Positions 1 through 6,687 of a DNA stretch of 10,401 bases are shown in pieces. Position 1 is the stretch's first letter. Every line of letters starts with the position of its first letter. Source of the stretch: Gemmatimonadota bacterium (lineage in GTDB: Bacteria; Gemmatimonadota; Gemmatimonadetes; Longimicrobiales; Gaopeijiaceae); the NCBI GenBank assembly GCA_024638395.1, contig JAHEKK010000068.1, forward strand, positions 1 through 10,401, read 5' to 3'. The notes under the pieces were generated by a model. The model made no database searches. It was not told where the DNA came from and saw only the letters and a program-made list of their open reading frames with translations. The position numbers were made by a program, and so were the translations under genes.

Positions 1-594
1 CGTGGCGGTGGCTCCATCGAGGACCTCTGGGGGTTCAATGAGGAGGCCGTTGCCAGGGCCATTGCATCTTGCCCGGTCCCAGTCGTCTCCGGGGTGGGGC
101 ACGAGGTGGATGTCACCATCGCTGACCTCGTTGCCGACGTGCGGGCGGCCACTCCTTCGGCGGCTGCTGAGGCGGCGGCCCCGGACCGTGAAGCCGTCCT
201 CCACCTCTTCCGGAACACGCGTCGCCGGTTGGCGCGGGGCCTGTCGGACCAAGTGGCCCGGCGGCGCTGGCGCCTCGAACGTGCCGGCGACGCTCTCTTC
301 CGCTCCGGCCGCAACCTGGCCGAAGGACGCCGACGGAGAGTGGCGGCGATGGGAGATCGGATGGCAGCCATGACCAGGCAGCGAACCCGTGAGGCCCGCG
401 CCCGGTTGGCACGCTTGACCGAGGGGCTCGAGGCGCGCTCGCCCCTCTCGACCCTGGCGAGGGGCTATGCGGTGCCCCTGGACGGCACCAGGGTACTCCG
501 GAACCGGGAAGCCTTCGCGCCGGGAGAGCGCTTCCGGCTCCGCGTGGTGGACGGATCCGTGCCCTGCCTCGTGGACGATGAGCACCAACCGTGA
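1..594 (+). CDS. xseA: Exodeoxyribonuclease VII large subunit, C-terminal part (5' end outside window)
   Basis: This is the C-terminal 197 residues of the large, catalytic subunit of exonuclease VII. The enzyme degrades single-stranded DNA to oligonucleotides in the cytoplasm and acts in mismatch repair and recombination. The first residues, RGGGSIEDLWGFNEEAVARA, followed by PVVSGVGHEVDVTIADLVAD and then ATPSAAAE, are the strongly conserved core of XseA. After that comes an Arg/Ala-rich helical stretch (about residues 60-140) expected to form the long coiled coil that binds XseB. The tail (SPLSTLARGYAV, then a small beta domain) is the normal family C-terminus, so the 3' end is intact. Reading is open from base 1; the gene is cut by the window edge, not broken. 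It is followed 20 nt later by xseB, its obligate partner. Confidence 0.96.
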   Translation, partial: RGGGSIEDLWGFNEEAVARAIASCPVPVVSGVGHEVDVTIADLVADVRAATPSAAAEAAAPDREAVLHLFRNTRRRLARGLSDQVARRRWRLERAGDALFRSGRNLAEGRRRRVAAMGDRMAAMTRQRTREARARLARLTEGLEARSPLSTLARGYAVPLDGTRVLRNREAFAPGERFRLRVVDGSVPCLVDDEHQP

Positions 595-603
595 CGCATC
601 CTC

Positions 604-608
604 AGGAG
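604..608 (+). promoter_or_regulatory. Ribosome binding site deciding the xseB start
   Basis: AGGAG lies 6 nt upstream of the ATG at 615. It favours that start over the in-frame GTG at 591, which overlaps the xseA stop but has no comparable Shine-Dalgarno. Confidence 0.6.
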
Positions 609-614
609 ACGGAC

Positions 615-908
615 ATGTCCGAAGGCGCCGACGACCGCGGCAGCGAACCCAGGCCGACCCAGTCCCCGGACGACGCGGTGGGGAGCCTCGAAGGGATGAT
701 CCGCCGCTTGGAGACCATCGTCGGGTCGTTGGATTCGGACACCCTCGAGCTGGAGCAGGCACTCGCACTCTTCGAGGAAGGCGTAGGGCATGTGCGGAAA
801 GCGCAGGAAATCCTCGCCGACGCCGAGCTGAAGGTCGAGGAACTGATCGGCCGCGACGGAGACACCGTGCAACCACTCGTGGAGGAGCCCCGCGAGGCGG
901 ATGGCTGA
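615..908 (+). CDS. xseB: Exodeoxyribonuclease VII small subunit
   Basis: XseB is the small accessory subunit of exonuclease VII; several copies wrap the XseA coiled coil. The predicted protein is 97 residues, close to the usual 70-90 with slightly long tails. The core, from about residue 20, reads SLEGMIRRLETIVGSLDSDT, then LELEQALALFEEG and an amphipathic helix ending in VEEL. This is the diagnostic XseB pattern of two helices. The N-terminal ~18 residues and C-terminal ~17 residues are acidic/polar and probably disordered. ATG 615 is preferred because of AGGAG at 604-608; GTG 591 would add eight residues and overlap the xseA stop. The last 8 nt overlap ispA, implying co-translation. Confidence 0.93.
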   Translation: MSEGADDRGSEPRPTQSPDDAVGSLEGMIRRLETIVGSLDSDTLELEQALALFEEGVGHVRKAQEILADAELKVEELIGRDGDTVQPLVEEPREADG

Positions 909-1824
909 CCCTTCGCCCCTCCCCGTCGATAGCCCCCTCGACACCTATCTGGCACACCACCGGCACGGGGTCGACCGTGCGCTCCTGCGGGCGGTGGAGA
1001 GCCTGGCCCCGGCACTTCCGGAGTCCTGGACGCAAGCCGTACGAGCCGGAGTCCTGAGTGGAGGAAAGAGGCTCCGGCCCCTCATTCTCGTCGCCTCCAG
1101 CGAGGCCTTCGGAAGGACCGCGTCGGAGCCACTCTACGACCTGGCGGCTTCGGTCGAACTGATCCACGCCTATTCGCTGATGCACGACGATCTCCCGTGC
1201 ATGGACGATGCCCCTCTCCGACGGGGCCGCCCGACACCCCACACCCGCTTCGGGGTCCAGGCGACCGCGTTGGCCGGTGCGGCTCTGATTCCCTGGGCGG
1301 CCCACTGGGCAGCGCGGAGCTCCGAGGCTCTCGCACTTCCTGAATCGAGGCGCATCGCCGTTGTGGACGAGCTCCTGGACGCGGCCGGCGCGGGTGGGAT
1401 GGTTGGCGGCCAGGCCCTGGATCTCATGGGCGAGGGCCGTGCACTGGCCGAAGCCGAGCTGTCGCAGCTGCACCGTCTCAAGACGGGGGCACTTCTCACG
1501 GCCCCGGCGGTCATGGGCGCCATCGCGGCAGGGGCGTCCGAAGACCAGTGGCAGAGCATGGTCGGGTTCGGGTTGAGCCTCGGCCTCGCCTTTCAGGTCA
1601 TGGACGACGTGCTCGACGCCACGGCCTCGGCCGAGACCTTGGGCAAGGAACCGTCCGACGCGGATCTCGAGAAATCCACCTATGTTCTCCTCCTCGGTGT
1701 CGACGGCGCTCGTCGCACCGCCCAGGATCTCGTCAGCAGAGCCGAGGCGTCTCTGGACCGCGCCGGAGTCGAAGGGCACAGGCTCCGGCAGCTGTCCCGC
1801 TTCGTCCTTGATCGGCAACACTAA
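901..1824 (+). CDS. ispA: Short-chain trans-prenyl diphosphate synthase, probably farnesyl diphosphate synthase
   Basis: This is a polyprenyl synthetase family enzyme (307 aa, normal length) that condenses IPP with DMAPP/GPP in the cytoplasm to make precursors of quinones, carotenoids and undecaprenyl carriers. Visible motifs are GGKRLRP (54-60), the first Asp-rich motif DDLPCMD (96-102) followed by RRGRP, GMVGGQALDL (166-175), KTG (194-196), the second Asp-rich motif within FQVMDDVLD (231-239), and KST (258-260). The residues at -5 and -4 from the first motif are Tyr91 and Ser92, as in E. coli IspA, and the first motif has the two-residue insertion. Both suggest a C15 product. One oddity is the usual LAGDAL segment, which reads LAGAAL (Ala127). 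The start overlaps xseB by 8 nt, with GAGG just upstream. Geranylgeranyl diphosphate synthase is the alternative. Confidence 0.93.
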   Translation: MADPSPLPVDSPLDTYLAHHRHGVDRALLRAVESLAPALPESWTQAVRAGVLSGGKRLRPLILVASSEAFGRTASEPLYDLAASVELIHAYSLMHDDLPCMDDAPLRRGRPTPHTRFGVQATALAGAALIPWAAHWAARSSEALALPESRRIAVVDELLDAAGAGGMVGGQALDLMGEGRALAEAELSQLHRLKTGALLTAPAVMGAIAAGASEDQWQSMVGFGLSLGLAFQVMDDVLDATASAETLGKEPSDADLEKSTYVLLLGVDGARRTAQDLVSRAEASLDRAGVEGHRLRQLSRFVLDRQH

Positions 1825-1871
1825 GGGGCGAGGCCCGGCTTTCTGGCCGAAGCCTCGATGGATCGGTAGCG

Positions 1872-2759
1872 ATGACCACGTTCAAGACGGTGGCGGTGGT
1901 GGGCAAAGACGGCGGGAGCGGCCTCGAAGAGGGCCTCCGCCAGTTGGCTGCGGTCGTCCGAGGTGCCGGGGCCGAGTTGTTCCTGGAACCCGGTCTGGCC
2001 GGTGCTTTGCCGCATACCGAGGTCCTGGACACCCGGGAGCGGGATCCGGATCTCCTCGTTTCCCTGGGAGGCGACGGCACGCTTCTTCGGGGAGCCCGCA
2101 TGGTGCTGGGACGGGACGTCCCCGTCGTGGGAATCAACATGGGGAACCTGGGCTTCCTGACGTCGATCTCTGCAAGCCGAATCGAAGAGGACATGGCCCG
2201 GGTGCTGGCCGGTGACTTCCGACGCGAGATGCGACGGACCCTCGAGGCCCGAGTACACCGGGACGGCGGGGACGTGGGCGTTTCCGTCGTGGCCTTGAAC
2301 GACGTGGTCATTCACAAGGCAGGGGTCGCCCGGGTCACACGCCTGGATCTCTGGGTGGGAAATGACGGAGGCCGGGACGAGATCGGCAGCTTCTCCGGCG
2401 ACGGGGTGGTGGTTTCGACACCGACGGGATCAACGGCCTATTCCATGTCTGCCGGGGGGCCCATCGTGGTGCCGGAGCTCGACTGTTTCCTGGTCACGCC
2501 CATCTGCCCTCACACTCTGGCCGTGCGCCCGATGGTGATACCCGGCGACGAAGAGATATGGATCCGGGCCCTGGACCGTGGGGAGCCCCTCGTGATGACG
2601 CTGGACGGACAAGAGGGACACGCCCTGGCCGACGATGACGACGTGGTGGTCAGGATGGGCGCGGCGCGGGTGCCCCTGATCCGTCTACCGGAGTATTCGT
2701 TCTTCACGACGCTCAGGAAGAAGCTGCATTGGGCGGCGTCGCCGTCGACGGAGGAGTGA
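1872..2759 (+). CDS. nadK: NAD kinase
   Basis: ATP-dependent NAD kinase phosphorylates NAD to NADP in the cytoplasm and is the only route to NADP. The protein is 295 aa, typical of the family. The hallmark GGDGT is at 66-70, followed by GINMGNLGFLT (88-97). Next come ALND (141-144, the Asn-Asp/Glu NAD-binding pair), GDGVVVSTPTGSTAYS (176-191) and VTPICPHTLAVRP (208-220), all in the correct order. The C-terminus (PEYSFFTTLRKKLHW) is also typical. The ATG at 1872 has only a weak upstream GGTAG-like site. It lies 47 nt after ispA, in a gap holding a 6-bp inverted repeat (CGAGGC 1829-1834 / GCCTCG 1852-1857) with no T tract. It is probably still in the same operon. dxs, often found beside ispA, is not present. 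Confidence 0.96.
   Translation: MTTFKTVAVVGKDGGSGLEEGLRQLAAVVRGAGAELFLEPGLAGALPHTEVLDTRERDPDLLVSLGGDGTLLRGARMVLGRDVPVVGINMGNLGFLTSISASRIEEDMARVLAGDFRREMRRTLEARVHRDGGDVGVSVVALNDVVIHKAGVARVTRLDLWVGNDGGRDEIGSFSGDGVVVSTPTGSTAYSMSAGGPIVVPELDCFLVTPICPHTLAVRPMVIPGDEEIWIRALDRGEPLVMTLDGQEGHALADDDDVVVRMGAARVPLIRLPEYSFFTTLRKKLHWAASPSTEE
2750..2756 (+). promoter_or_regulatory. Strong Shine-Dalgarno at the end of nadK
   Basis: GGAGGAG sits inside the last codons of nadK, 5 nt before the ATG at 2762. It is the best ribosome binding site in the nadK-recN junction. It points to the small ORF 2762-2884, not to recN, whose ATG is 121 nt away. Confidence 0.45.
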
Positions 2760-2761
2760 CG

Positions 2762-2884
2762 ATGAGCTCGAGGAGGGCCAGGAAGGAAGTCTCGCCCGGG
2801 CAGGCCCGGCGTGACGGCCAGCACCGGGCTGGTTCCGCCATGGCATGGCCCGGCGCCCGGCGTCAGGGTTGCACCGCATGCTGA
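2762..2884 (+). CDS. Possible 40-residue basic peptide, leader-type ORF before recN
   Basis: No family is recognised. The ORF begins 2 nt after the nadK stop, behind a strong GGAGGAG Shine-Dalgarno. It encodes a 40-residue, Arg-rich peptide (starts MSSRRARKEVSPGQARR, ends GCTAC) with about nine arginines. Its TGA (2882-2884) lies just after the recN ATG (2878), so the two frames overlap by 7 nt. That geometry would allow ribosomes ending here to restart on recN. It could therefore be a translated coupling leader, the remnant of a lost gene (tlyA is often found near recN), or a chance ORF in a GC-rich spacer. The sequence has no visible domain or hydrophobic segment. Confidence 0.3.
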   Translation: MSSRRARKEVSPGQARRDGQHRAGSAMAWPGARRQGCTAC

Positions 2885-4590
2885 TCGAGCTTCGGGTCCG
2901 GAACGTGGCCGTCCTCGAGGACCTCACCCTGAGCCTTGCACCTGGCCTCAACGTGATCACGGGCGAGACCGGGGCAGGAAAGTCCATTGTCGTCGATGCC
3001 CTGGGTCTCCTCGTGGGGGGGCGGGCGTCCGTCGACCTCGTGCGGGCTGGAGCAGACCGGGCCGTGGTCGAGGGGGTTGTGGACGTCGCCGGCCATAGCG
3101 AGGTCAGGGCCCGCCTCCACGCCCTGGGCCTCGAGGCCGAGGACGACCACGTCGTCATCCGCCGGGAGGTCACGTCAGCGGGGCGGAGTCGAGCGTGGAT
3201 CAATGGCTCGCCGACCACGGCTACGGTGCTCCGCGATCTGTCGTCGACACTCGTGGACATCCACGGGCAACATGAGCACCAGCGACTCCTCTCTCCGTCG
3301 GTCCAGATGGAGGTCCTGGACGCCTTTGCCGGCGCCACCGGGTTGGCGGCCGACGTCCGGAAGGCGCATGGCAGGCTCGGTGAGTTGATAAGGGCGCGGG
3401 ATGAAGTGGAGGCCCGCCGCAGGGAGCTGGGCCGAAAGGCGGACTTCCTGAGGTTCCAGCTGCGGGAGTTGGACGAGGCGGAGCTGGCAGACCCGGACGA
3501 GGAGTCGGCCCTCGAAGCCGAGCTCGGCCGGCTGGACCATGCCGAGGAGCTCTCAGGAACGGCGGCAGAGCTTCACGACGGACTCTATGGAGAAGATCGG
3601 TCCGTCGCCGACACGCTGGCGACGGCGCTCCAGCGGTTGAAGCGATTGTCCGGTCTGGACCCGGGGCTGTCCGAACAGGCCGCGCTCCTCGAGGGGGCCT
3701 ACCACCAGATCGTAGAAGTGGCCCGGAGTCTGGGTGGATACGCAGAAGACGTGGACCTCGATCCGGAGCGTTCGGAGGTGCTACGGGAACGCCGTGCCCT
3801 CCTCAATGCGCTGAAGCGGAAGTACGGCGCCACGTTGGAGGAGGTCATCGCCGCTCGTGAGTCCGTGGCGGCAGAACTCAGGACGCTCGACTCACCTGAG
3901 TTGGACCTGGCCGCAATGGACGCCAGGGCCTCTGCGGCGAGAGAGCAGCTCTTGTCCCGGGCCCGGGACCTGTCGGAGGCGCGGCGCGGTGCGGCCCACG
4001 GCCTTGGGGTCCAGGTCTCGAATCTCCTCGACGAAGTAGGGTTGCTGGGCGGCTCCTTCGCCGTGGAGGTCGAGGCTCTGGACCAGGTTGCTTCGCGGGG
4101 TCTCGAATCGGCCCAATTCGTCGTCTCCCTGAATCCAGGCTTCCCCGCCGCGCCCTTGACCCGGGTGGCCTCTGGCGGCGAACTGTCGCGGGTGATGCTG
4201 GCTCTCAAGTCCGTGCTCTCGAACCTGGACCCGGTGCCGACCGTGGTCTTCGACGAAATCGACGCCGGCGTGGGCGGAGCGGTGGCGACGCAGGTGGGGG
4301 CCCGCCTCGAGGCCGTCGCGGAGGGACGCCAGGTCCTCGTGGTGACTCACCTGCCGCAGATCGCCTGCCGAGGTGGGCATCACCTCGCCGTCGAAAAGCA
4401 CGTTCGCGACGGCGTGACCACTACGCTGGTCGAGGCTCTGGACGGAGAGGCCCGGGTGCGGGAAATCGCCCGGATGTTGGACGGAGCTCCGCTGTCCGAA
4501 GCCTCCCTGGACCACGCCCGTGTGCTGCTGGCCCAGGTCGGGACGGGCGCGTCGGGCGAGGAGGGGGTGGCGGCGGAGCGGGCCGGATGA
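2878..4590 (+). CDS. recN: DNA repair protein RecN
   Basis: RecN is an SMC-like ATPase that binds DNA at double-strand breaks and helps RecA-mediated repair. With the ATG at 2878 it has 570 aa, close to the E. coli length of 553. The N-terminus MLIELRVRNVAVLEDL is the canonical RecN start. Walker A GETGAGKS is at 29-36, and DIHGQHEHQRLL in the first third is a RecN hallmark. A helical, charged middle region (about 160-370) forms the coiled coil. The ABC signature SGGELSR is at 432-438, Walker B VVFDEID at 456-462, and the switch histidine VVTHLPQIA centres on His491. An in-frame ATG at 2845 would add 11 residues but lacks a Shine-Dalgarno, whereas AGGG (2865-2868) precedes 2878. It is the last gene of the operon. 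Confidence 0.96.
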   Translation: MLIELRVRNVAVLEDLTLSLAPGLNVITGETGAGKSIVVDALGLLVGGRASVDLVRAGADRAVVEGVVDVAGHSEVRARLHALGLEAEDDHVVIRREVTSAGRSRAWINGSPTTATVLRDLSSTLVDIHGQHEHQRLLSPSVQMEVLDAFAGATGLAADVRKAHGRLGELIRARDEVEARRRELGRKADFLRFQLRELDEAELADPDEESALEAELGRLDHAEELSGTAAELHDGLYGEDRSVADTLATALQRLKRLSGLDPGLSEQAALLEGAYHQIVEVARSLGGYAEDVDLDPERSEVLRERRALLNALKRKYGATLEEVIAARESVAAELRTLDSPELDLAAMDARASAAREQLLSRARDLSEARRGAAHGLGVQVSNLLDEVGLLGGSFAVEVEALDQVASRGLESAQFVVSLNPGFPAAPLTRVASGGELSRVMLALKSVLSNLDPVPTVVFDEIDAGVGGAVATQVGARLEAVAEGRQVLVVTHLPQIACRGGHHLAVEKHVRDGVTTTLVEALDGEARVREIARMLDGAPLSEASLDHARVLLAQVGTGASGEEGVAAERAG

Positions 4591-4594
4591 GGGA

Positions 4595-6160
4595 CTACCG
4601 ACCCCAGGAACCGACCAGGACGCGAAGGGTCGTCTCGAACGAGCGAGTATCCGGCACCTGGCCACCGGAGCCCGAAAGCGCCTGCCGGTAGAGTGCCCGG
4701 AACTCGAATCTGGGTCCACTGTTGGTGAATACCGTGTTGTACACGAAGCCCACGGAGAGGCGTTGGACCTCCGCCTCGGACTCCAGGGTCAACACGGTTG
4801 GATCGAGCCCTGAGCTGTCTCCCGGAGTGAGGGCAAAGGTGTCCTCGCCCTTGCGGTAGTACTGATAGGACGGGATGAAGGTCAGGGCCTCGCCGAAGCG
4901 GAACCAGGGAGACAGCTCTACCAGCTGATAGTCTCCCGGGGACCAGGTCAGGGCGATCTCCGTGGCTGCCGGACGGAGGGCGAAATCGGGGTCGAAGACA
5001 CGCCGAACCGTCGACCCGTCCTGCTGCATCCCGTACCGCAGGTCGGCCCAGACGCCCAGGCGCCTACCCACCCGCCCGTTCAACCAGCCCCGCACCTCGA
5101 GGTCGTCCTGCCCGTCACCAGTGCCCAGGTCCAGAGGATTCGCCGGGTCGGGTTGGCGGCCGGTACCCAGCCGGTACGTGACGCCCCCGCCCACGGAGAG
5201 CCGGGACGACGATTCCTGGTCACCCACATCGAGGAGCCGGAGGCTCGCCCGGACCTCGATATCCCCCATAGCCCACGGAGAGAGCCAGCGCTGGAGGGGG
5301 TAGGTTCCGGCGGTTCCGAAACGGGTGTCGGTGATCAGGGCCTGGAACTCCTCGGCGGACAGGGGAAGCGTCGCAACGGGGATCGTGCCCGGCGTTCCCA
5401 CAATGCCCGCCGCCGCGAACCCCGATGCCACCTGGGCCAGGCGGCCTTCGATGGCCGTCGAGGCCGACGTTCCGGCGATGGGGGCGAGGGAGAAGCCCGT
5501 GTACATGGTCGTCAGAGCGCCATGGAGGCTCTGCGCTTCGGCCAGCAGACTGGTTGCGTCCGTGCAGGCGGCGGACCCGGGGTCCGTCTGACACTGGGAC
5601 GTCTGGTACGCGTTGAACCCTGCGATCGCGGTCTGGAAGTCCCCCAGGAAACCGTCCGTAACGTTCGGGTCGAAGATCCCCGGGCTCAGTCCGGTATTCA
5701 CCCGTAGTGAGTCGGCGGACCAGTCGAAGGCCACGGCGGCGTCGTGTTGGTCGAGGGGAACCGTGGCGCCCAGGTTCAACCAGTCGGTGAGTCCGAAGTC
5801 GAGGGACAGGGGAACCCGGATGCGGGCTCGCTGCACCACTGAAGCGGCGCTTCCCAGGTCCATTTGAAAGGGTTGGCCGCTTGCGTCGGCCACCGCCGTT
5901 TCGTATCCGGCCAGGGCCGGGAAGAGGCCGGGTCCCACCGGATTGGCCGTGAAGTCGACCCCGAGGGGTTCATCTCCCTCGACGGGGGTTCCACCCGTGC
6001 GGTCGACGCCGAACCTGGAGGTATAGGAAGTGAAGAGGGCGGACACCTCGAATCGGAGCGCACCCCCAGGCACCAGGGGGGCGTAGGGCTCCTGCGCCAC
6101 GGCCGACGGGGCTGGTAGGAGGAGGCTGGCGAGGACGAGAAAGATGGTGGAGCGGCGCAC
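4595..6160 (-). CDS. Predicted outer-membrane beta-barrel protein, phenol-degradation MetA-like
   Basis: No specific function is recognised. From the GTG at 6160 the product is 521 aa and starts with a clear signal peptide: MRRSTIFLVLASLLL followed by an AVA-Q cleavage site. The rest has alternating polar/aromatic strands ending in an amphipathic strand (TLRVLVGSWGR), as in outer-membrane barrels. Three segments resemble the 'putative MetA-pathway of phenol degradation' transporter-like family: FGLTDWLNLGATVPL (about 122-136), MGDIEVRASLRLLD (about 298-311), and TYRLGTG leading into LGTGDGQDDLEVR. A roughly 100-residue Ala-rich, probably helical insertion with two cysteines (about 190 and 199) interrupts the barrel pattern. 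A TTG at 6196 in frame would add 12 residues; neither start has a clear Shine-Dalgarno. The gene converges on recN, with stops only 4 nt apart. Confidence 0.75.
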   Translation of the reverse strand: MRRSTIFLVLASLLLPAPSAVAQEPYAPLVPGGALRFEVSALFTSYTSRFGVDRTGGTPVEGDEPLGVDFTANPVGPGLFPALAGYETAVADASGQPFQMDLGSAASVVQRARIRVPLSLDFGLTDWLNLGATVPLDQHDAAVAFDWSADSLRVNTGLSPGIFDPNVTDGFLGDFQTAIAGFNAYQTSQCQTDPGSAACTDATSLLAEAQSLHGALTTMYTGFSLAPIAGTSASTAIEGRLAQVASGFAAAGIVGTPGTIPVATLPLSAEEFQALITDTRFGTAGTYPLQRWLSPWAMGDIEVRASLRLLDVGDQESSSRLSVGGGVTYRLGTGRQPDPANPLDLGTGDGQDDLEVRGWLNGRVGRRLGVWADLRYGMQQDGSTVRRVFDPDFALRPAATEIALTWSPGDYQLVELSPWFRFGEALTFIPSYQYYRKGEDTFALTPGDSSGLDPTVLTLESEAEVQRLSVGFVYNTVFTNSGPRFEFRALYRQALSGSGGQVPDTRSFETTLRVLVGSWGR

Positions 6161-6268
6161 GGAGAATTGGGTTGCCCGGCGGAAGAAAGGCCGCAAACGA
6201 TTGACAGGATTAAAGATAACCCGGGGCGCCGCCGGCGATCCACACCCGGCGCGAGGGGCTCCGACCGG

Positions 6269-6297
6269 TTGACACGTCAGGTCGGGATTTCTAAGGT
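6269..6297 (+). promoter_or_regulatory. Sigma70-type promoter for the tRNA genes
   Basis: A perfect TTGACA (6269-6274) is followed after 17 nt by TAAGGT (6292-6297), which matches the -10 consensus at the key first, second and last positions. It would start transcription near 6304, about 50 nt before tRNA-Gly. The rest of the gap 6161-6354, between the divergent outer-membrane gene and the tRNA, holds no ORF I can support. Confidence 0.6.
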
Positions 6298-6354
6298 TCT
6301 AGGCCCATTTCTAGCCCTGGGGCACACCGACCAAGGGCTGTTCGTGGGAACCTC

Positions 6355-6427
<73 letters not shown>

Positions 6428-6430
6428 CTC

Positions 6431-6461
6431 GAGGGGGCGACGGCGATGGCCGCGCCCCCTC
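6431..6461 (+). other. Strong inter-tRNA hairpin
   Basis: GAGGGGGCG (6431-6439) pairs perfectly with CGCCCCCTC (6453-6461), and inside it CGGC (6441-6444) pairs with GCCG (6449-6452) around a GATG loop. That gives 13 base pairs with one bulged A. It fills most of the 43-nt spacer between the two tRNAs. No T-run follows (CGTATTTCC), so it looks more like an RNA-processing or spacer structure than a classical terminator. Confidence 0.6.
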
Positions 6462-6470
6462 CGTATTTCC

Positions 6471-6529
<59 letters not shown>

Positions 6530-6542
<13 letters not shown>

Positions 6543-6567
6543 CTGGCTTAGCCATAGGCGTGGGCGG
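6530..6567 (+). other. Long hairpin overlapping the tRNA-Cys 3' end (first copy)
   Basis: CCGCCC (6530-6535) pairs with GGGCGG (6562-6567), CGCCT (6538-6542) with AGGCG (6556-6560), and TGGC (6544-6547) with GCCA (6551-6554) around a 3-nt TTA loop. That is 15 base pairs with small internal loops. The 5' arm is the tRNA's own T-stem and acceptor 3' strand, so this fold excludes the cloverleaf. Confidence 0.6.
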
Positions 6568-6660
6568 GTTCGAACATGTTCGAGCCGGAGCGCCCGAGCG
6601 CAGCGAGGAAGCGGAGACGAGGGAGGAGGCGAAGCCCCCGGACCTCCATCCGCCCGGCGC
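6541..6660 (+). repeat. 120-bp tandem repeat downstream of tRNA-Cys, unit 1
   Basis: This unit starts at the last acceptor base of tRNA-Cys and is almost identical to 6661-6782. In order it holds a TGGC-TTA-GCCA hairpin, GGGCGGGTTCGAA (resembling the tRNA-Cys T-arm 5' half) leading into a 14-bp palindrome, and a purine-rich GCGAGGAAGCGGAGACGAGG stretch. A small GGC-GAA-GCC hairpin follows, and the unit ends in a copy of the tRNA-Cys 3' end. AGGCG-T-GGGCGG (6556-6567) and CCGCCC-GG-CGCCT (6650-6662) make imperfect inverted ends. No coding function is apparent; ORFs crossing it exist only because the region lacks stop codons. Confidence 0.9.
6570..6583 (+). repeat. 14-bp perfect palindrome in repeat unit 1
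   Basis: TCGAACATGTTCGA is self-complementary, and the flanking GG/CC extend it past one mismatch (T6569/G6584). GGGCG (6562-6566) and CGCCC (6591-6595) can extend the stem further across a 4-nt bulge. It could be a protein-binding palindrome or an RNA hairpin. The left part GGCGGGTTCGAA echoes the tRNA-Cys T-arm. Confidence 0.7.
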
Positions 6661-6666
6661 CTCTGG
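6649..6666 (+). repeat. att-like direct repeat, copy 2
   Basis: An exact copy of the 18-bp tRNA-Cys 3'-end sequence, 120 bp downstream of copy 1. No rest of a tRNA precedes it; the upstream context is the purine-rich part of unit 1. Confidence 0.75.
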
Positions 6667-6687
6667 CTTCGCCATAGGCGTGGGCGG
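6650..6687 (+). other. Long hairpin at the unit 1 / unit 2 junction
   Basis: The 15-bp hairpin of 6530-6567 is repeated here: CCGCCC/GGGCGG, CGCCT/AGGCG and TGGC/GCCA. The only change is in the loop (TTC instead of TTA). All paired positions are retained while the difference falls in unpaired sequence. Confidence 0.6.

Noticed and set aside
465..944. Minus-strand frame opposite xseA/xseB
   Set aside because: It is a shadow of two confidently identified genes and has no recognisable domain.
1829..1857. Possible terminator between ispA and nadK
   Set aside because: The 6-bp inverted repeat has a 17-nt loop and no T tract, and the gap is short, so operon continuation is more likely.
6201..6206. 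A second perfect TTGACA upstream of the tRNAs
   Set aside because: At 16-18 nt spacing the sequence is GC-only (around GGGCGC), so no -10 element fits; the box at 6269 has a proper partner.
6207..6220. Minus-strand -10-like TTTAAT/TATCTT as promoter of the outer-membrane gene
   Set aside because: No -35 element is found at acceptable spacing, so I do not call it, though an AT-rich start region is suggestive.
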